The notes: a model not told the origin generated them from the sequence alone. Shown: positions 28,551 through 38,944, numbered from the stretch's first letter. The stretch is 64,000 bases of DNA from Methanosarcina barkeri str. Wiesmoor (GCF_000969985.1 NZ_CP009526.1:124001-188000); one strand, 5' to 3'. Program-made: numbers and translations.

Positions 28551-29546
28551 TCATGATCTTTTTCTATTATTTGTTCTGGATATATCCTTATCATGATACG
28601 CGGAATCAGAACATGGTTCAACATGAATAGAAAAGTGGCCGTTACTGCCGCAGATTTCTTTTAGTCTGTTTTCTATCTGAGTTGAGATTTCATGTGCGTC
28701 CACGATATTCAGATTCCGGTCAACCTCGATATGGACATCTGCAGCCATGGCATTTCCTATTTTTCGAGTTTTTAGCTCATGGAAGCCTAAAACACCTTCA
28801 GTAGAAGTCAGAACTCGTTCAATATTTCTGTAAGTTTCCGAGTCAAGAGACGCCTCCAGCAGTTCATTAAGGTTTTTGTACAAGATATCAAATGCTACTT
28901 TAAAGATAAAGAAACTCAATATTACTGCAGCTATTGGGTCGAGTACTACCCACTTGCCTCCAAGAAGTATGGAGCCTCCGATCCCTATCATAGTTCCTAT
29001 GGAAGATAAGGCGTCTGAACGGTGGTGCCAGGCGTTTGCAATGAGGGCATCGCTCTTAAGCTTCCTGGCATATATCGTGGTATAGTGGTAGAGCCATTCT
29101 TTTGATACAATTGACAGAACTGCCGCAATAAGCGCAATCGAATTTGGGGCTGGCAGTGATTCTCCCTGGAGATACGCAAAAACTTTCTGAATTCCTCCAT
29201 ATAAAATTCCAAACGCTACAAAAGTAAGTGCAAGCCCGATAAATGCCGCAGCCAGTGTCTCGATTTTTCCATGCCCGTAATTGTGTGTGCTGTCTCTGGG
29301 TTTCTTGGAAATTTTTAAACCTATTATTACTGCGATGTCAGTCATGAAGTCGGACAGAGAATGAACTGCGTCGGCAACCATTGCCGAACTATTTCCGACA
29401 ATACCGGTCACAAATTTAAAACCTGTTAATAAAACGTTGACTGTCATCCCAACTTTTGTTACATGAGCTGCCTGGGAGTATCTGTTGTTCTCGTTTTCTT
29501 CATAATTAAAAAGAGTTTTTTTGTTTGTATCTCCAGTACCTTCCAT
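28551..29546 (-). CDS. Cation diffusion facilitator family transporter
   Basis: The 331-residue membrane protein exports divalent metal ions such as zinc, iron or manganese in exchange for protons. Six membrane helices are followed by a cytoplasmic domain. The metal-site motifs are DAVHSLSDFMTD in helix 2 and NAWHHRSDALSS in helix 5. The C-terminal domain contains VHIEVDRNLNIVDAHEIS. The metal cannot be assigned with certainty. Confidence 0.9.
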   Translation of the reverse strand: MEGTGDTNKKTLFNYEENENNRYSQAAHVTKVGMTVNVLLTGFKFVTGIVGNSSAMVADAVHSLSDFMTDIAVIIGLKISKKPRDSTHNYGHGKIETLAAAFIGLALTFVAFGILYGGIQKVFAYLQGESLPAPNSIALIAAVLSIVSKEWLYHYTTIYARKLKSDALIANAWHHRSDALSSIGTMIGIGGSILLGGKWVVLDPIAAVILSFFIFKVAFDILYKNLNELLEASLDSETYRNIERVLTSTEGVLGFHELKTRKIGNAMAADVHIEVDRNLNIVDAHEISTQIENRLKEICGSNGHFSIHVEPCSDSAYHDKDISRTNNRKRS

Positions 29547-29771
29547 AATTTCTCATATTATCTTGTTATCTGAATAAATTTGAGATATTATATTTTGACA
29601 TTTATTATTATATCTTTAAACGAGAGCATAGAAATTAGCAGTCAATAAATATAAGGTTATCTTTCATTAATTAATGAGTTTATATAGCTTTGCACTGTTT
29701 TATAAGATTTTTTATTCCGAAATTATTTCGCGTTATTTATGTTGGGCGTAGTCTCTCTATTGTGAAACTTA

Positions 29772-29990
29772 ATGGTAAAAAGATCCGTTTGGATCATTGC
29801 TCAAAAGTTTAAAGTAGAATCTGCCTCGACAATAGCTGAGATCGAGGAGATCTCAGCTCGTTGAGTTCAGCAGATCTATAAAAAATATGTTGACACTGGT
29901 CAGCTTCCTCAAGTTGACAATAATGTTGGAAGACCAAGTAAACAGTTATCCTCCGATGAGAAGAAGTTAGTTGAAGTTTTATCATTTTTC
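29772..29990 (+). pseudogene. Transposase N-terminal helix-turn-helix remnant
   Basis: A single frame reads VWIIAQKFKVESASTIAEIE, then a TGA at 29862, then VQQIYKKYVDTGQLPQVDN followed by NVGRPSKQLSSDEKKLV. This looks like the N-terminal HTH of an integrase-type (IS481-like) transposase. Nothing after about 29990 continues it, so the element is truncated as well as interrupted. The rest of the 29547-30238 spacer is empty. Confidence 0.5.
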
Positions 29991-30238
29991 TTTAAATTAC
30001 TCATTTTTATCGAATAATAATCAAAAAAGGTTACATTCATCACTAGATTTTGGTACTGAGTTACTAAATGTAATTTTTTCTTAAAAAGGAGATTTAATGC
30101 TTTTAATTTAAGATTAAAGCATTAATTGAGAAATTGGCAAAGGCTCAATTCATTTATTAATTGACTTGTTGATCTGACTATCTACTTTCACACACCTTTT
30201 ATCCCTTTCTCTCTAGTGGAGAATACTTCCGTAGGTAC

Positions 30239-30631
30239 TCAACAGTAGCGTGGAAATATATATTTTACTTCCTTAACTGTCTCTTCTTTCTTTTCTTCTG
30301 TTTCTTCAGGGAACTCTTTGCTTTTCAGGGCTTCTGCCTGTGCAACTCTGGGATGCTGTTTCAGAAATTCTATTGAGTATTCAGTAGTTTCCTTTGCTGA
30401 TAATTGAAAGGTCTCATCGATTTCTTCTTTGCTGAACTGTCCATGATAAAGAAGAATCTGAGTTACTTTTTCTCTGGTAGCTTGAGGTTCGTTCTCATAG
30501 TCCAGGGAGTAGTACAGCTTGCTTATGATAACTTTTAAACTCCGGGGTCGACTTCTTTTTTCGTCTTTTATCTCAAAAGGACTTTTATCCTTTATTTTTT
30601 TTATAATTTCTTCAAGGTCATACTGGCTCAA
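30239..30631 (-). CDS. Hypothetical protein
   Basis: I do not recognise this protein of about 130 residues. The in-frame TTG at 30631 has AGGTG six bases upstream and is preferred over a GTG at 30640 that lies inside that site. The protein is charged and helical (LEEIIKKIKDKSPFEIKDEK). A Lys/Glu-rich linker precedes the C-terminal VKEVKYIFPRYC. It lies beside transposon debris. Confidence 0.5.
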   Translation of the reverse strand: MSQYDLEEIIKKIKDKSPFEIKDEKRSRPRSLKVIISKLYYSLDYENEPQATREKVTQILLYHGQFSKEEIDETFQLSAKETTEYSIEFLKQHPRVAQAEALKSKEFPEETEEKKEETVKEVKYIFPRYC

Positions 30632-30734
30632 GTTTAACACCTATATGGAATCTGGTTTGCAAGCAGATAAAAGTTATTAAATCTGCAAGGGAGAGAAAAG
30701 ACGCTGCCAATATATAAATTAAGACAGATGTTAA

Positions 30735-30835
30735 AGTAATTTTAACTCTAAGGTGTGAAGTCCCCTTCCTCGCCAGCTTCCGTTGAGAACCGGCAGGTGG
30801 CAGGTAGGGGATGAAAGTCGTCAAGTTCAAAGAAT
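30735..30835 (+). mobile_element. Possible left end of the IS605-type relic
   Basis: An imperfect palindrome runs from TCCCCTTCC to AGGTAGGGGAT about 48 bases before the tnpB start. Subterminal hairpins of this kind mark the ends of IS200/IS605 elements. Its assignment as the left end is inferred from position only. Confidence 0.35.
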
Positions 30836-30882
30836 ACTCTTTAACAAAAATTATTTATTTTTTTAAAACCTATTACTCTCGG

Positions 30883-32115
30883 ATGTTAAAAGCCTATAAA
30901 TACCGAGTCTACCCCAACAAAGATTAAAAAAAACTTATAAAAGTTCATTTTGGAGCTTGTAGATTTGTCTATAATTGGGCTTTAGAACAGAAGATTAAAA
31001 CTTATGAACAATACAATAAATCCATCTCACGGTTTGATTTACAACGAATTTTAGTCCACGAAGTAAAACCTGCTAATGAATGGTTGAAAAAAGCTAATTC
31101 TCAAGCTTTGCTGGCATGCTTAGGAATGATTCAAGTATAATATCGAGGAGTTTGTTTCCAAGAATCATTATTGAGATAATGAAATTATGGATCAATTGCT
31201 GAACTGCAAATTTGAAGTTATATTTTTATCATTCCTTAGTCAATGTAGAATCAGCTTTTACCAGATTTTTCAGGGAAAAGAATGGATTTCTCAGATTCAA
31301 ATCTAAGAAAAATCCTGTTCAATCATATCAAATGCCACAACATTATACCGTAGATTTTGAAAAGAGTCTTGTAACACTTCCTAAGATTGGTGAAGTTAAA
31401 GCAATTCTTCACAGGCGGTTTGAAGGCACTCTGAAAACAGCAACTGTTCCAGGTCTTACATAGGAAAAATACTATATCAGTATTCTTGTTGAAGATGGAA
31501 AAGAACAGCCTGCAAAACAGGATTTTTCGGAATCTACTACAATAGGTATAGATGTAGGAATTAAGGATTTTGTAGTTCTTTCTACAGGAGAAAAAAATTG
31601 AGAACCATAAATACTTGAAAAACTCTCTTAACCGGTTGAAAGTTCTGCAAAAAAGAGTAAGTAGAAAAGTTAAAGGTTCTAACAATCGAGAGAAAGCCAG
31701 GCTGCAACTCTCCAAGTTCCATGAGCAAATTAGCAATCAGAGGAACAATTTCCAGTACAAATTCTCTTCTAAACTTATCCGCGAGAACCAAGCTATTTCT
31801 CTGGAAACTCTGAATGTAAAAGGTATGCAAAAAAATCATTTTTTAGCTCAGTCTATAATTGATTCTGCATGAAGTAGCTTTGTTACAAAATTAGAGTACA
31901 AAGCAGAATGGTTCGGTAAAACTATCCTGAGAATTGGACAGTTTGAACCCTCATCTAAACTTTGTAGTGTTTGCGGATATTATAATTCAGATTTGACATT
32001 AAAGGATAGAGAGTGGGAATGTCCTGATTGTAAAACAAAACATGATAGGGGCATTAATACTGCAATCAATATCAAAAAATTCTCACTTCAAGATCAAAAT
32101 CTTATATTTATTTGA
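30883..32115 (+). pseudogene. tnpB: Decayed tnpB (IS605/IS1341 family)
   Basis: The relic starts MLKAYKYRVYP and continues through frameshifts and stops to HDRGINTAINIKKF. The RuvC nuclease residues are still readable: Asp in TIGIDVGIKDFVVL, Glu in AISLETLNVKGM and Asp in HDRGINTA. The zinc ribbon CSVCGYYNS...CPDCKTKH is also kept. Lesions include an in-frame TAG at 31461 that coincides with a one-base frameshift, an A-tract frameshift near 31595, and a Trp-to-TGA change near 31870. No functional TnpB can be made. Confidence 0.88.
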
Positions 32116-32268
32116 CACTCTTATATTTACTTGATACTCTTATAGTTACTTGATACTCTTATAGTTACTTGATACTCTTATAGTTACTTGATACTCTTAT
32201 AGTTACTTGATGCTCTTATAGTTACTTGATACTCTTATAGTTACTTGATACTCTTATAGTTATTTGAC
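32103..32268. repeat. 19-bp minisatellite between tnpB and its right end
   Basis: About eight copies of CTCTTATAGTTACTTGATA separate the tnpB relic from the right-end RNA-like sequence. One copy has GATGCTC. In intact elements these two parts normally adjoin or overlap, so the array has been inserted or expanded there. Confidence 0.9.
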
Positions 32269-32387
32269 ACCTGCGGAATGCGGGATAGGACTTGGGGACT
32301 CGTTCTCAAAAGAGAAAGGAATGAACCAGGAAGCTTCTCCCTCGAAACGGAGCCGAAAGGTGAAGAAGTAAGGGAGAGGTAGTTCAC
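32268..32387 (+). ncRNA. Right-end omega-RNA-like scaffold of the tnpB relic
   Basis: The stretch begins GACACCTGCGGAATGCGGG and ends GAGAGGTAGTTCAC. Internal pairing (TTCTCAAAAGAGAA; CTTCTCCCTC with AGGGAGAG) is compatible with a structured RNA. In this family the right end supplies the guide-RNA scaffold and the adjacent flank acts as guide. It is probably inactive, as TnpB is broken. Confidence 0.5.
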
Positions 32388-32734
32388 AAATATAATAAAC
32401 CGACTAAATATGTAAATTTTGAAGTAGTAAGTTGAAGAATAGCATAAATTGAAAATAAAGTGCTGTAAACTGAAAATGAAGCAAACTGAAAAACTAATTT
32501 CTATCAAAAAATATATGAAAAATGCGGCATCAGGAAATTGTTCTCATCATCTTTTGCTCAGTTGGGGTAACTCTCATCATCGCCGCAAAACCCAGTATAT
32601 CGGTGGTCTTATTTATGGTTACTGCCTTTACTGCTGCAAATTATTCGTTCAATGGATTATTCCCTTTATTTTCTGTGTCTAACTGAACAAGATTCAGTTG
32701 CTCTTATTAACTCAAAGCCTTCTGAGGAAAACAC

Positions 32735-33502
32735 TTGAAATTCGAAGCCATAGCCGTTGAGAATATTCCCCTTATACATACTGGGGACGACCTGCCCTCT
32801 ATCATCTGTAAGAATCTAGAACTTCAGGACAGGGACATTGTTATCGTTGCCTCGACCATCGTTGCTAAAGCTGAAGGGAAGGTCTTCAGGCTAGAGGACA
32901 TTACTCCAGGGAAAGTGGCACTTGAGATGGCATCCCGAAACGGAAAAGATGCGAGGTTTATCCAGGCTGTACTTTCCCTGAGTAGGGAAGTGCTTGTGGA
33001 AAAACCATTTATGCTTGTGACAACTCTCGCAGGGCATACATGCGTAAATGCAGGAATTGATGAGTCAAATATTGAAGACGGATTTCTGCTTTATCCTCCT
33101 GAAAATTCAGATGCCAGTGCCTCAAGGCTCGGGCAGGAGCTCGAAACGTTGAGCGGGAAAAAGTTAAGTGTCATTGTCACAGACACAAACGGGAGGGCTT
33201 TTAAAATAGGACAGACAGGTGCTGCCATAGGAATTTACAAGATAAAACCTGTAAAGCACTGGATTGGAGAAAAAGATCTCTTTGGAAAAGTCCTTGAAGT
33301 TGCAGAGGAAGCAATTGCCGATGAACTTGCAGGTGCCGCAAACCTTCTGATGGGCGAAGGGGCAGGTGGAACTCCCGTAGTTGTAATTCGGGGTTTTGAT
33401 TATTATTGTGAAGAGGAGACCTTTATAAAGGAAATGTACCGTCCTGAAGAAATGGATGTTATTAAAAAAGGTCTTCGCTGCCTTCAAAAAAGAGTTGAAT
33501 AA
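32735..33502 (+). CDS. cofE: F420-0:gamma-glutamyl ligase
   Basis: CofE adds glutamate residues to F420-0 to make mature coenzyme F420. The 255-residue protein contains IPLIHTGDDLPSIICKNLEL, the metal-binding region VIVTDTNGRAFKIGQTGAAI, and AANLLMGEGAGGTPVVVIRG. The TTG start at 32735 has GAGGAAA just upstream. Length is normal. It is isolated from other cof genes in this window. Confidence 0.95.
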   Translation: MKFEAIAVENIPLIHTGDDLPSIICKNLELQDRDIVIVASTIVAKAEGKVFRLEDITPGKVALEMASRNGKDARFIQAVLSLSREVLVEKPFMLVTTLAGHTCVNAGIDESNIEDGFLLYPPENSDASASRLGQELETLSGKKLSVIVTDTNGRAFKIGQTGAAIGIYKIKPVKHWIGEKDLFGKVLEVAEEAIADELAGAANLLMGEGAGGTPVVVIRGFDYYCEEETFIKEMYRPEEMDVIKKGLRCLQKRVE

Positions 33503-33705
33503 AAAGTTGAATGAAAAGTTGAATGAAAAGAGTTGAATTAAGGAAGATAAAGCTTCAGAGCTTATATATTGGGCTAAGCAATATCCCGAACTTCGGTTTT
33601 AAAGCACTTGAAAGTATTGGGATTTGAGAGTATCGGGTTTTGACTCCATGTTCCAACTTTTCCTGGATGAAAAAACAACTGGTTGCAATGTGGAACTCAA
33701 TAGTA

Positions 33706-34029
33706 TTAAGAGCGGATCATAGTTAGAACCATTTTGAACTTTTCCAGGGCATGAAGTGAATGGGGCTCGCTGGCAGGCATTACTATCATATCCCCTTTTT
33801 CCAGAATATTTTTATTTCCAGAAATTGTGATCTCTGCCTTTCCATCTATTATCTGAACCATGGCGTCAAAAGGGGCAGTATGCTCGCTTAGTCCCTCACC
33901 TTTATCGAAGGCAAATATAGTCACCGTCCCTGTATCCTTACGGATAATCTCTCTGCTTACAACAGCTCCATCTTGGTATTCAATCAAAGTACCTATTCTT
34001 AATACTCTGGCTTTTAATTCTTCTGACAT
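33706..34029 (-). CDS. Small cupin-domain protein
   Basis: The 107-residue protein is a single cupin beta-barrel: SEHTAPFDAMVQIIDGKAEI followed by ILEKGDMIVMPASEPHSLHA. His and Glu residues suitable for metal binding are present. The family includes sensors and isomerases, so the function cannot be assigned. It stands alone between AT-rich spacers. Confidence 0.8.
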   Translation of the reverse strand: MSEELKARVLRIGTLIEYQDGAVVSREIIRKDTGTVTIFAFDKGEGLSEHTAPFDAMVQIIDGKAEITISGNKNILEKGDMIVMPASEPHSLHALEKFKMVLTMIRS

Positions 34030-34297
34030 TGTTTCACCTTACTCTTTTCCATAAGTCCGTATGGCCTATCTAGCCATCTGACAAATTTTTGAGTGGTAAA
34101 ATTCAGTCATGAAAGACTTTCGATCCTTTCTGGTTTTCTAGATAAAATGCCCTCAAAATGCGTTTTTACATTCTTTTATATGAAATCTTAAATAACTAAA
34201 CCACAAACAGTTTGAACTACGAACAGTTAAGTTATTTTTAATTTCTTATATATCCTTTTACAAGAGTGAGCGCAGGAGATTTTTAAATTCTGTAAGC

Positions 34298-34777
34298 TCA
34301 GTTCTCGTTTGAAGTCTCGCTTTTTAGCTCAAAGGGTATATATTCCGCTTCCACACCCGCGTCCCTGAAAAACTCAAGTGAATCGTTGTCAGGATAGAGA
34401 TTTGCGTATACTACTCTTTTGATGTTCGAGTTGATAAGCATTTTCGCGCAAAGGATACAGGGCTGGTGTGTACAGTAGATGGTTGCTCCTGCTATGCTTA
34501 CCCCATGGATTGCGGCCTGGATAATTGCATTCTGTTCTGCATGCACTGCCCTGCACTTTTCCTGTCTTGTACCTGAAGGGATCTTTTCCAGATCCCTGAT
34601 ACACCCTATTTCAAGACAGTGGTCCATGCCGCTGGGTGCCCCGTTATATCCGGTTGAAAGAATGCGTTTATCCTTAACGATCACAGCTCCTACGTTCTTT
34701 CGAAGGCAGGTAGCCCGTTTGCCTACTACGAAGGCGATTTCGAGGAAGTATTCATCAAGTGAAGGTCTGTCTGTCAT
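34298..34777 (-). CDS. Deoxycytidylate deaminase
   Basis: The 159-residue zinc enzyme deaminates dCMP to dUMP for dTTP synthesis. The zinc and catalytic motifs are [12 protein letters not shown] and [18 protein letters not shown]. The N-terminal [20 protein letters not shown] and the [13 protein letters not shown]-type sequence ([14 protein letters not shown]) are typical of dCMP deaminases. No neighbouring gene is related. Confidence 0.92.
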   Translation of the reverse strand: MTDRPSLDEYFLEIAFVVGKRATCLRKNVGAVIVKDKRILSTGYNGAPSGMDHCLEIGCIRDLEKIPSGTRQEKCRAVHAEQNAIIQAAIHGVSIAGATIYCTHQPCILCAKMLINSNIKRVVYANLYPDNDSLEFFRDAGVEAEYIPFELKSETSNEN

Positions 34778-34962
34778 TATTTTTAATGAACAGTAACTGG
34801 TATATATAGCTGTGACGTTAAAGTCTGTACCATTTTTAAGAGTTAATTTTAAGTGGAATAAATTAACGGTATATAGGAAGAATTGCTAGGAGAAGAATTA
34901 ATATAATCTGTGAGAATACAGAGTTAAAACAAATTAACTTGTTTATAGCGCTAATTTGTTTC

Positions 34963-35045
34963 TAATATGCTTGTTTATAAGCTTGTTTATAAGTTTGTTT
35001 ATAAGTTTGTTTATAAGTTTGTTTATAAGTTTGTTTATAATATAC
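34963..35045. repeat. 12-bp minisatellite upstream of secF
   Basis: About six copies of AAGTTTGTTTAT are present. The remaining 34778-35246 spacer is AT-rich, probably contains the secFD promoter, and shows no gene. Confidence 0.88.
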
Positions 35046-35246
35046 ACTTATTTATAATATTAAAACATCCAGAACGTTATCCCCCGTTACCTGAACCCGA
35101 GTAGCAGAGTAAATTCAAGATTTTCAATAAACCTGATTATAAACTTCGTATTCTGAATTATACATCAGGATTATATATCTGGATGTAATGAGCTGTTCGG
35201 ATAGGTTCAATAAAATAATAGATACACGCATCCGGAGTATTAAATT

Positions 35247-36155
35247 ATGGCAACAGGTTTGGCCGATATTTTAGATAACTTCGTGAAAAATCACGACAAC
35301 CGCCAGTTGCTGGCCCTCCCCCTTGCGATACTCGCAGTTTCTTTAGTAATACTGCTAGTTTCTCTTGTGAGTAGCGGATCGCCGGTAAAACTGGGAATGG
35401 ATTTCCAGGGCGGCACTCAGATTTCGATAGAAACGACTGATTCTCCTGCTGTACTTGAAAATACGTATTCTTCTTACCCTCTCACTAATGTCCGGCAAAC
35501 CGGAAGCAGGGTTATCATGCAGTTTGGGATCATGGATGATGAGCAGCAGCGTCAGCTTGAAAAGGATATTACGAGTCACAACTATTCCAATGTGCAGATT
35601 CAGCAAGTTGGGCCTATTTACGGCAAGACTCTGCAGATACAGGCTCTACAGGCCCTAGGTATTTCCTTTATAGGAATGGGAATTGTGGTATTCCTGCTCT
35701 TCAGGACCTTTGTTCCTTCCCTTGCAGTGATACTTTCTGCATTTTCAGATATTGCCATTGCAGCTGCTTTCATGAGGGTTGTAGGGATCGAACTTTCCCT
35801 GGGAACACTTGCGGCTCTGCTTATGCTTATCGGTTATTCTGTAGACAGTGATATCCTGCTCACAAACAGAGTACTTAAACGCCGGGGCATGGTAAAAGAG
35901 AAAGTTTCCAAGGCTATGCATACAGGTATCACCATGACTACTACAACCCTTACAGCGCTTGCAGCCATGTACATAGTCTCGACTTTCTCCTATGTGATCA
36001 TTCCTTCATTCACACAGATTTCTCTGCTTTCGCAGATCTCAATTGTGCTGATTGCGGGACTTATTGCAGACATGATGAATACCTGGCTCTTGAATACGGG
36101 AATCTTACGATGGTATGCGATGAAACCCGAATTCAGAGGGAGGTATAACAGATGA
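35247..36155 (+). CDS. secF: Protein-export membrane protein SecF
   Basis: SecF with SecD forms the accessory Sec translocase complex that uses the proton gradient to help export. The 302-residue protein has the signature MDFQGGTQISIE after helix 1. The C-terminal helices include VVFLLFRTFVPSLAVILSAF, LLMLIGYSVDSDILLTNRVL and ITMTTTTLTALAAMYIV. Its last codons overlap the secD start (ATGA). The archaeal order secF-secD is as expected. Confidence 0.95.
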   Translation: MATGLADILDNFVKNHDNRQLLALPLAILAVSLVILLVSLVSSGSPVKLGMDFQGGTQISIETTDSPAVLENTYSSYPLTNVRQTGSRVIMQFGIMDDEQQRQLEKDITSHNYSNVQIQQVGPIYGKTLQIQALQALGISFIGMGIVVFLLFRTFVPSLAVILSAFSDIAIAAAFMRVVGIELSLGTLAALLMLIGYSVDSDILLTNRVLKRRGMVKEKVSKAMHTGITMTTTTLTALAAMYIVSTFSYVIIPSFTQISLLSQISIVLIAGLIADMMNTWLLNTGILRWYAMKPEFRGRYNR

Positions 36156-37852
36156 GCGACAAAAAAAGCCTTCTTAAAAATCCAAGAGTCATTATCTTTA
36201 TTATAATCCTTCTTGGCTCTATAGTGGCCATTCACCCAGGCTATACCCCCGGAAAAGGGACAACTTCTAATCTTAATTTTGGTCTTGATCTGGAAGGCGG
36301 ATCCTGGCTCCAGATACAACTGGAAGGAGCACTTGTCCAGGTAGATGTAGATTCCGGAAAATTAGTTAGCGGAATTGTAGAGCCTATAATTGGAGCCCCT
36401 ATTGAGATCACGAAAAATAACCTTGATGTTGGGGGCTCTGTCAATAAATCTGTCACCTTTACAACATCTGGGACTGTCAGCGCATCTCAGCTTGAGTATC
36501 TTGGCACGGTAAGCGTGGACAAGCTAAGTGGAAGCACAACTCAGGTAACTATCTCTGATACCAGTAAGGAAAGTCTCATCCAGTCTTACCTATCAAAAGC
36601 CCTTGATGCAGAAGTACTTGCCAAGGGTACTGAGGACGGAACTGTCTATGAAATCAGGACCGCAGTCACTGAACAACAGCTTGAGTCTCTACTAGAAAAG
36701 GTTGGAGGTTCGATCCACAAGAACGAAGATGGGACTTCAACTTATGAAGAAGGAGTAAGCACCGATACCAGAGACCTGACAAAGGAGATCCTCAGTGATA
36801 AGCTGAACTCTCTGGGTATCAAAGATATTCCTGTAAGAACCGTAGGGGACAAATACATCCTTATTGATTTTGCAGGCATTGACTTGGCAACTGCCAAAGA
36901 AATAGCTGAAAAACCTGGAAAGTTTGAGATTCGGATTCAGACAACTGGAAATGAAACCGAACATGTCCTTTACGGCGATTCAATTGTAAGTGTGGGGGTC
37001 CCAAGCTTCCATGATGAACAGTGGCATACTCCTTTCACTCTGGATGATGATGGAGCTCGGACACTCCAGAAAGTTGCACTTGAAACCGGAGCAATTGATG
37101 ATCCGGATTCCCATTACTTGAAGATGTACCTTGATGGAGTTGAAATCTATGGAGCTCCTTTGAGTTATTCTGCAGCTGAAAAACTGCGAGACGCTCCTAT
37201 ATATTCTTGGGAAGCTTCCACGGGTACAGATGATGCTGCAAAAACCGAAGCTAAAGCACTTCAGGTTCACCTTCGAGCAGGGGCTCTTCCTGTCAATGTA
37301 GAACTTGTAGGTTCAGGACATGTGGACGCAGGTCTCGGAGCGCAGTTCAAAAGTGCAGCTCTGATTATAGGTTTGATTTCCCTTATTGGGGTGGCAGCTG
37401 TGGTTTACTTCAAGTACAGAAGGTCTGAAATCCTGATACCTATGGTCGGAACTTCTGCCAGTGAAGTTATCATGATCCTCGGAGTTGCAGCACTGATAGG
37501 ATGGCAGCTTGACCTAGCATCAATTGCAGGTGTTATAGCTACCATAGGTACTGGGATTGACCACCTTGTGATTATCACAGACGAGGTGCTTGCTGAAGGC
37601 AAACTCCCTCCAACAAGGGTCTTTAAGTCCAGGATAACAAAGGCTTTTACAATCATTTTAGGGGCAGCCACTACAAACATAATTGCCCTGTCCCCTCTGG
37701 TCGTAATGGGCTTTGGTACTTTGAAGGGCTTTGCAATTACTACCATCATTGGTGTCTTAATTGGTGTGATTATCGCCAGGCCGGTTTATGGTATAGTAAT
37801 CAAGGAACTTCTGCACGTAGATGAAAACGGAACCGCAAGTATAACTGAATAA
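36152..37852 (+). CDS. secD: Protein-export membrane protein SecD
   Basis: The 566-residue protein has an N-terminal helix, a long extracytoplasmic domain with FGLDLEGGSWLQIQL, and six C-terminal helices. Those helices carry ASIAGVIATIGTGIDHLVII and TKAFTIILGAATTNIIALSP. It is translationally coupled to secF. Length and motifs are normal for archaeal SecD. Confidence 0.95.
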   Translation: MSDKKSLLKNPRVIIFIIILLGSIVAIHPGYTPGKGTTSNLNFGLDLEGGSWLQIQLEGALVQVDVDSGKLVSGIVEPIIGAPIEITKNNLDVGGSVNKSVTFTTSGTVSASQLEYLGTVSVDKLSGSTTQVTISDTSKESLIQSYLSKALDAEVLAKGTEDGTVYEIRTAVTEQQLESLLEKVGGSIHKNEDGTSTYEEGVSTDTRDLTKEILSDKLNSLGIKDIPVRTVGDKYILIDFAGIDLATAKEIAEKPGKFEIRIQTTGNETEHVLYGDSIVSVGVPSFHDEQWHTPFTLDDDGARTLQKVALETGAIDDPDSHYLKMYLDGVEIYGAPLSYSAAEKLRDAPIYSWEASTGTDDAAKTEAKALQVHLRAGALPVNVELVGSGHVDAGLGAQFKSAALIIGLISLIGVAAVVYFKYRRSEILIPMVGTSASEVIMILGVAALIGWQLDLASIAGVIATIGTGIDHLVIITDEVLAEGKLPPTRVFKSRITKAFTIILGAATTNIIALSPLVVMGFGTLKGFAITTIIGVLIGVIIARPVYGIVIKELLHVDENGTASITE

Positions 37853-37921
37853 GTATCGAGCGAAAAGTAAAGTTCTTTGAGGTCGATTGGTATCAAGGAG
37901 TCAAAAATCAAGGTGGAGTGT

Positions 37922-38944
37922 ATGCAGGATCTCTGGACTTTAAAATACAGGGCAGGTACCCTGAAGGAAATGCTTGGAAACGAGCATGCTGTAGCTACGC
38001 TTTCCGAACTTGCCCAGTCCGGGACTCTTCCCCATCTTATTTTCTACGGCCCTGAAAATTCCGGAAAAACAACAGCAGCTCTTGCTCTTGCCAGACAACT
38101 CTATGGGCGTACCTGGAAAAACAATTTTGCATACTTCAATGCTTCTGATTTTTTTGACCAGGGAAAGCGCTATCTCGTCCGAGACAAGCGTTTCGTGCGT
38201 TTTCTGGGCACCGATGACCCAAAGAAAATCTATAAAAGTGTAATCGATATTTTCAAGGAAATTATCAATGAGTATGCTGGAATAGCTTCGCTTGATGCCG
38301 ATTATAAATTGATTTATATTGACAATGCTGAGTCCCTGAATTCTGATGCGCAACATGCTCTAAGGCGAATTATGGAAAAGTACAGTGCAACATGCAGGTT
38401 TATTCTTTCCACTACCAAACCTTCCAAACTTATTGCTCCGCTTCGCTCAAGAGGTCTTCAAATTTTTTTCACATATGTTCCAGACTCGGTTTTGAAAACT
38501 CATCTTAAGAAAATCGGATGTGCTGAAAAGTTGCAGCTTTCGGAAGGTGCATTTGATGCAATCCTTTATTCTGCAAAGGGAAATGTTGCAAAGGCGGTGC
38601 AGACTCTACAGCTTGCTTCTTTAGTTGCACATGGTTCAGTCATTACTGAAGAGATGGTGTATGAGGCTACTCTGGGCAGGGATGAAAATATTGACAATTT
38701 GCTTTCTGCGGCTCTTGCTGGAGATTTTCCTCGAGGAAGGAAGCTCCTCGATGAGATGATAGTTGGGAAAGGGCTTTTAGGGGTTGAGATTCTTGAAGGG
38801 CTTTCCGAAGCTCTCGCAGATTCGGGAGAAACGGATACAGACATTGCTCGGATTATTGTGAAAATTTCCGAAGTCGATGCCCGTCTTAAGGATGCTGCCA
38901 ATGAGAAAATTCAGCTTGAGAAACTGATCTCTTCTCTTTCCTAA
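37922..38944 (+). CDS. Replication factor C small subunit, divergent second type
   Basis: The ATG at 37922, after AAGGTGGAGTG, gives 340 residues. It is an AAA+ clamp-loader subunit that places PCNA on DNA. Walker A is YGPENSGKTTAA. The Walker B region reads LIYIDNAESLNSDAQHALRR, with DNAE where active RFC subunits have DEAD or DEVD. The arginine-finger motif reads PLRSRG rather than PxRSRC. These changes fit the second small subunit seen in Methanosarcina three-subunit RFC, which probably has reduced ATPase function. Confidence 0.88.
   Translation: MQDLWTLKYRAGTLKEMLGNEHAVATLSELAQSGTLPHLIFYGPENSGKTTAALALARQLYGRTWKNNFAYFNASDFFDQGKRYLVRDKRFVRFLGTDDPKKIYKSVIDIFKEIINEYAGIASLDADYKLIYIDNAESLNSDAQHALRRIMEKYSATCRFILSTTKPSKLIAPLRSRGLQIFFTYVPDSVLKTHLKKIGCAEKLQLSEGAFDAILYSAKGNVAKAVQTLQLASLVAHGSVITEEMVYEATLGRDENIDNLLSAALAGDFPRGRKLLDEMIVGKGLLGVEILEGLSEALADSGETDTDIARIIVKISEVDARLKDAANEKIQLEKLISSLS

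Noticed and set aside
31461-31463. In-frame TAG in tnpB as a possible pyrrolysine codon
   Set aside because: The neighbouring frame reads the same region sensibly (RSYIGK) and needs only a one-base shift, and other stops and shifts follow. Pseudogene decay explains it better.
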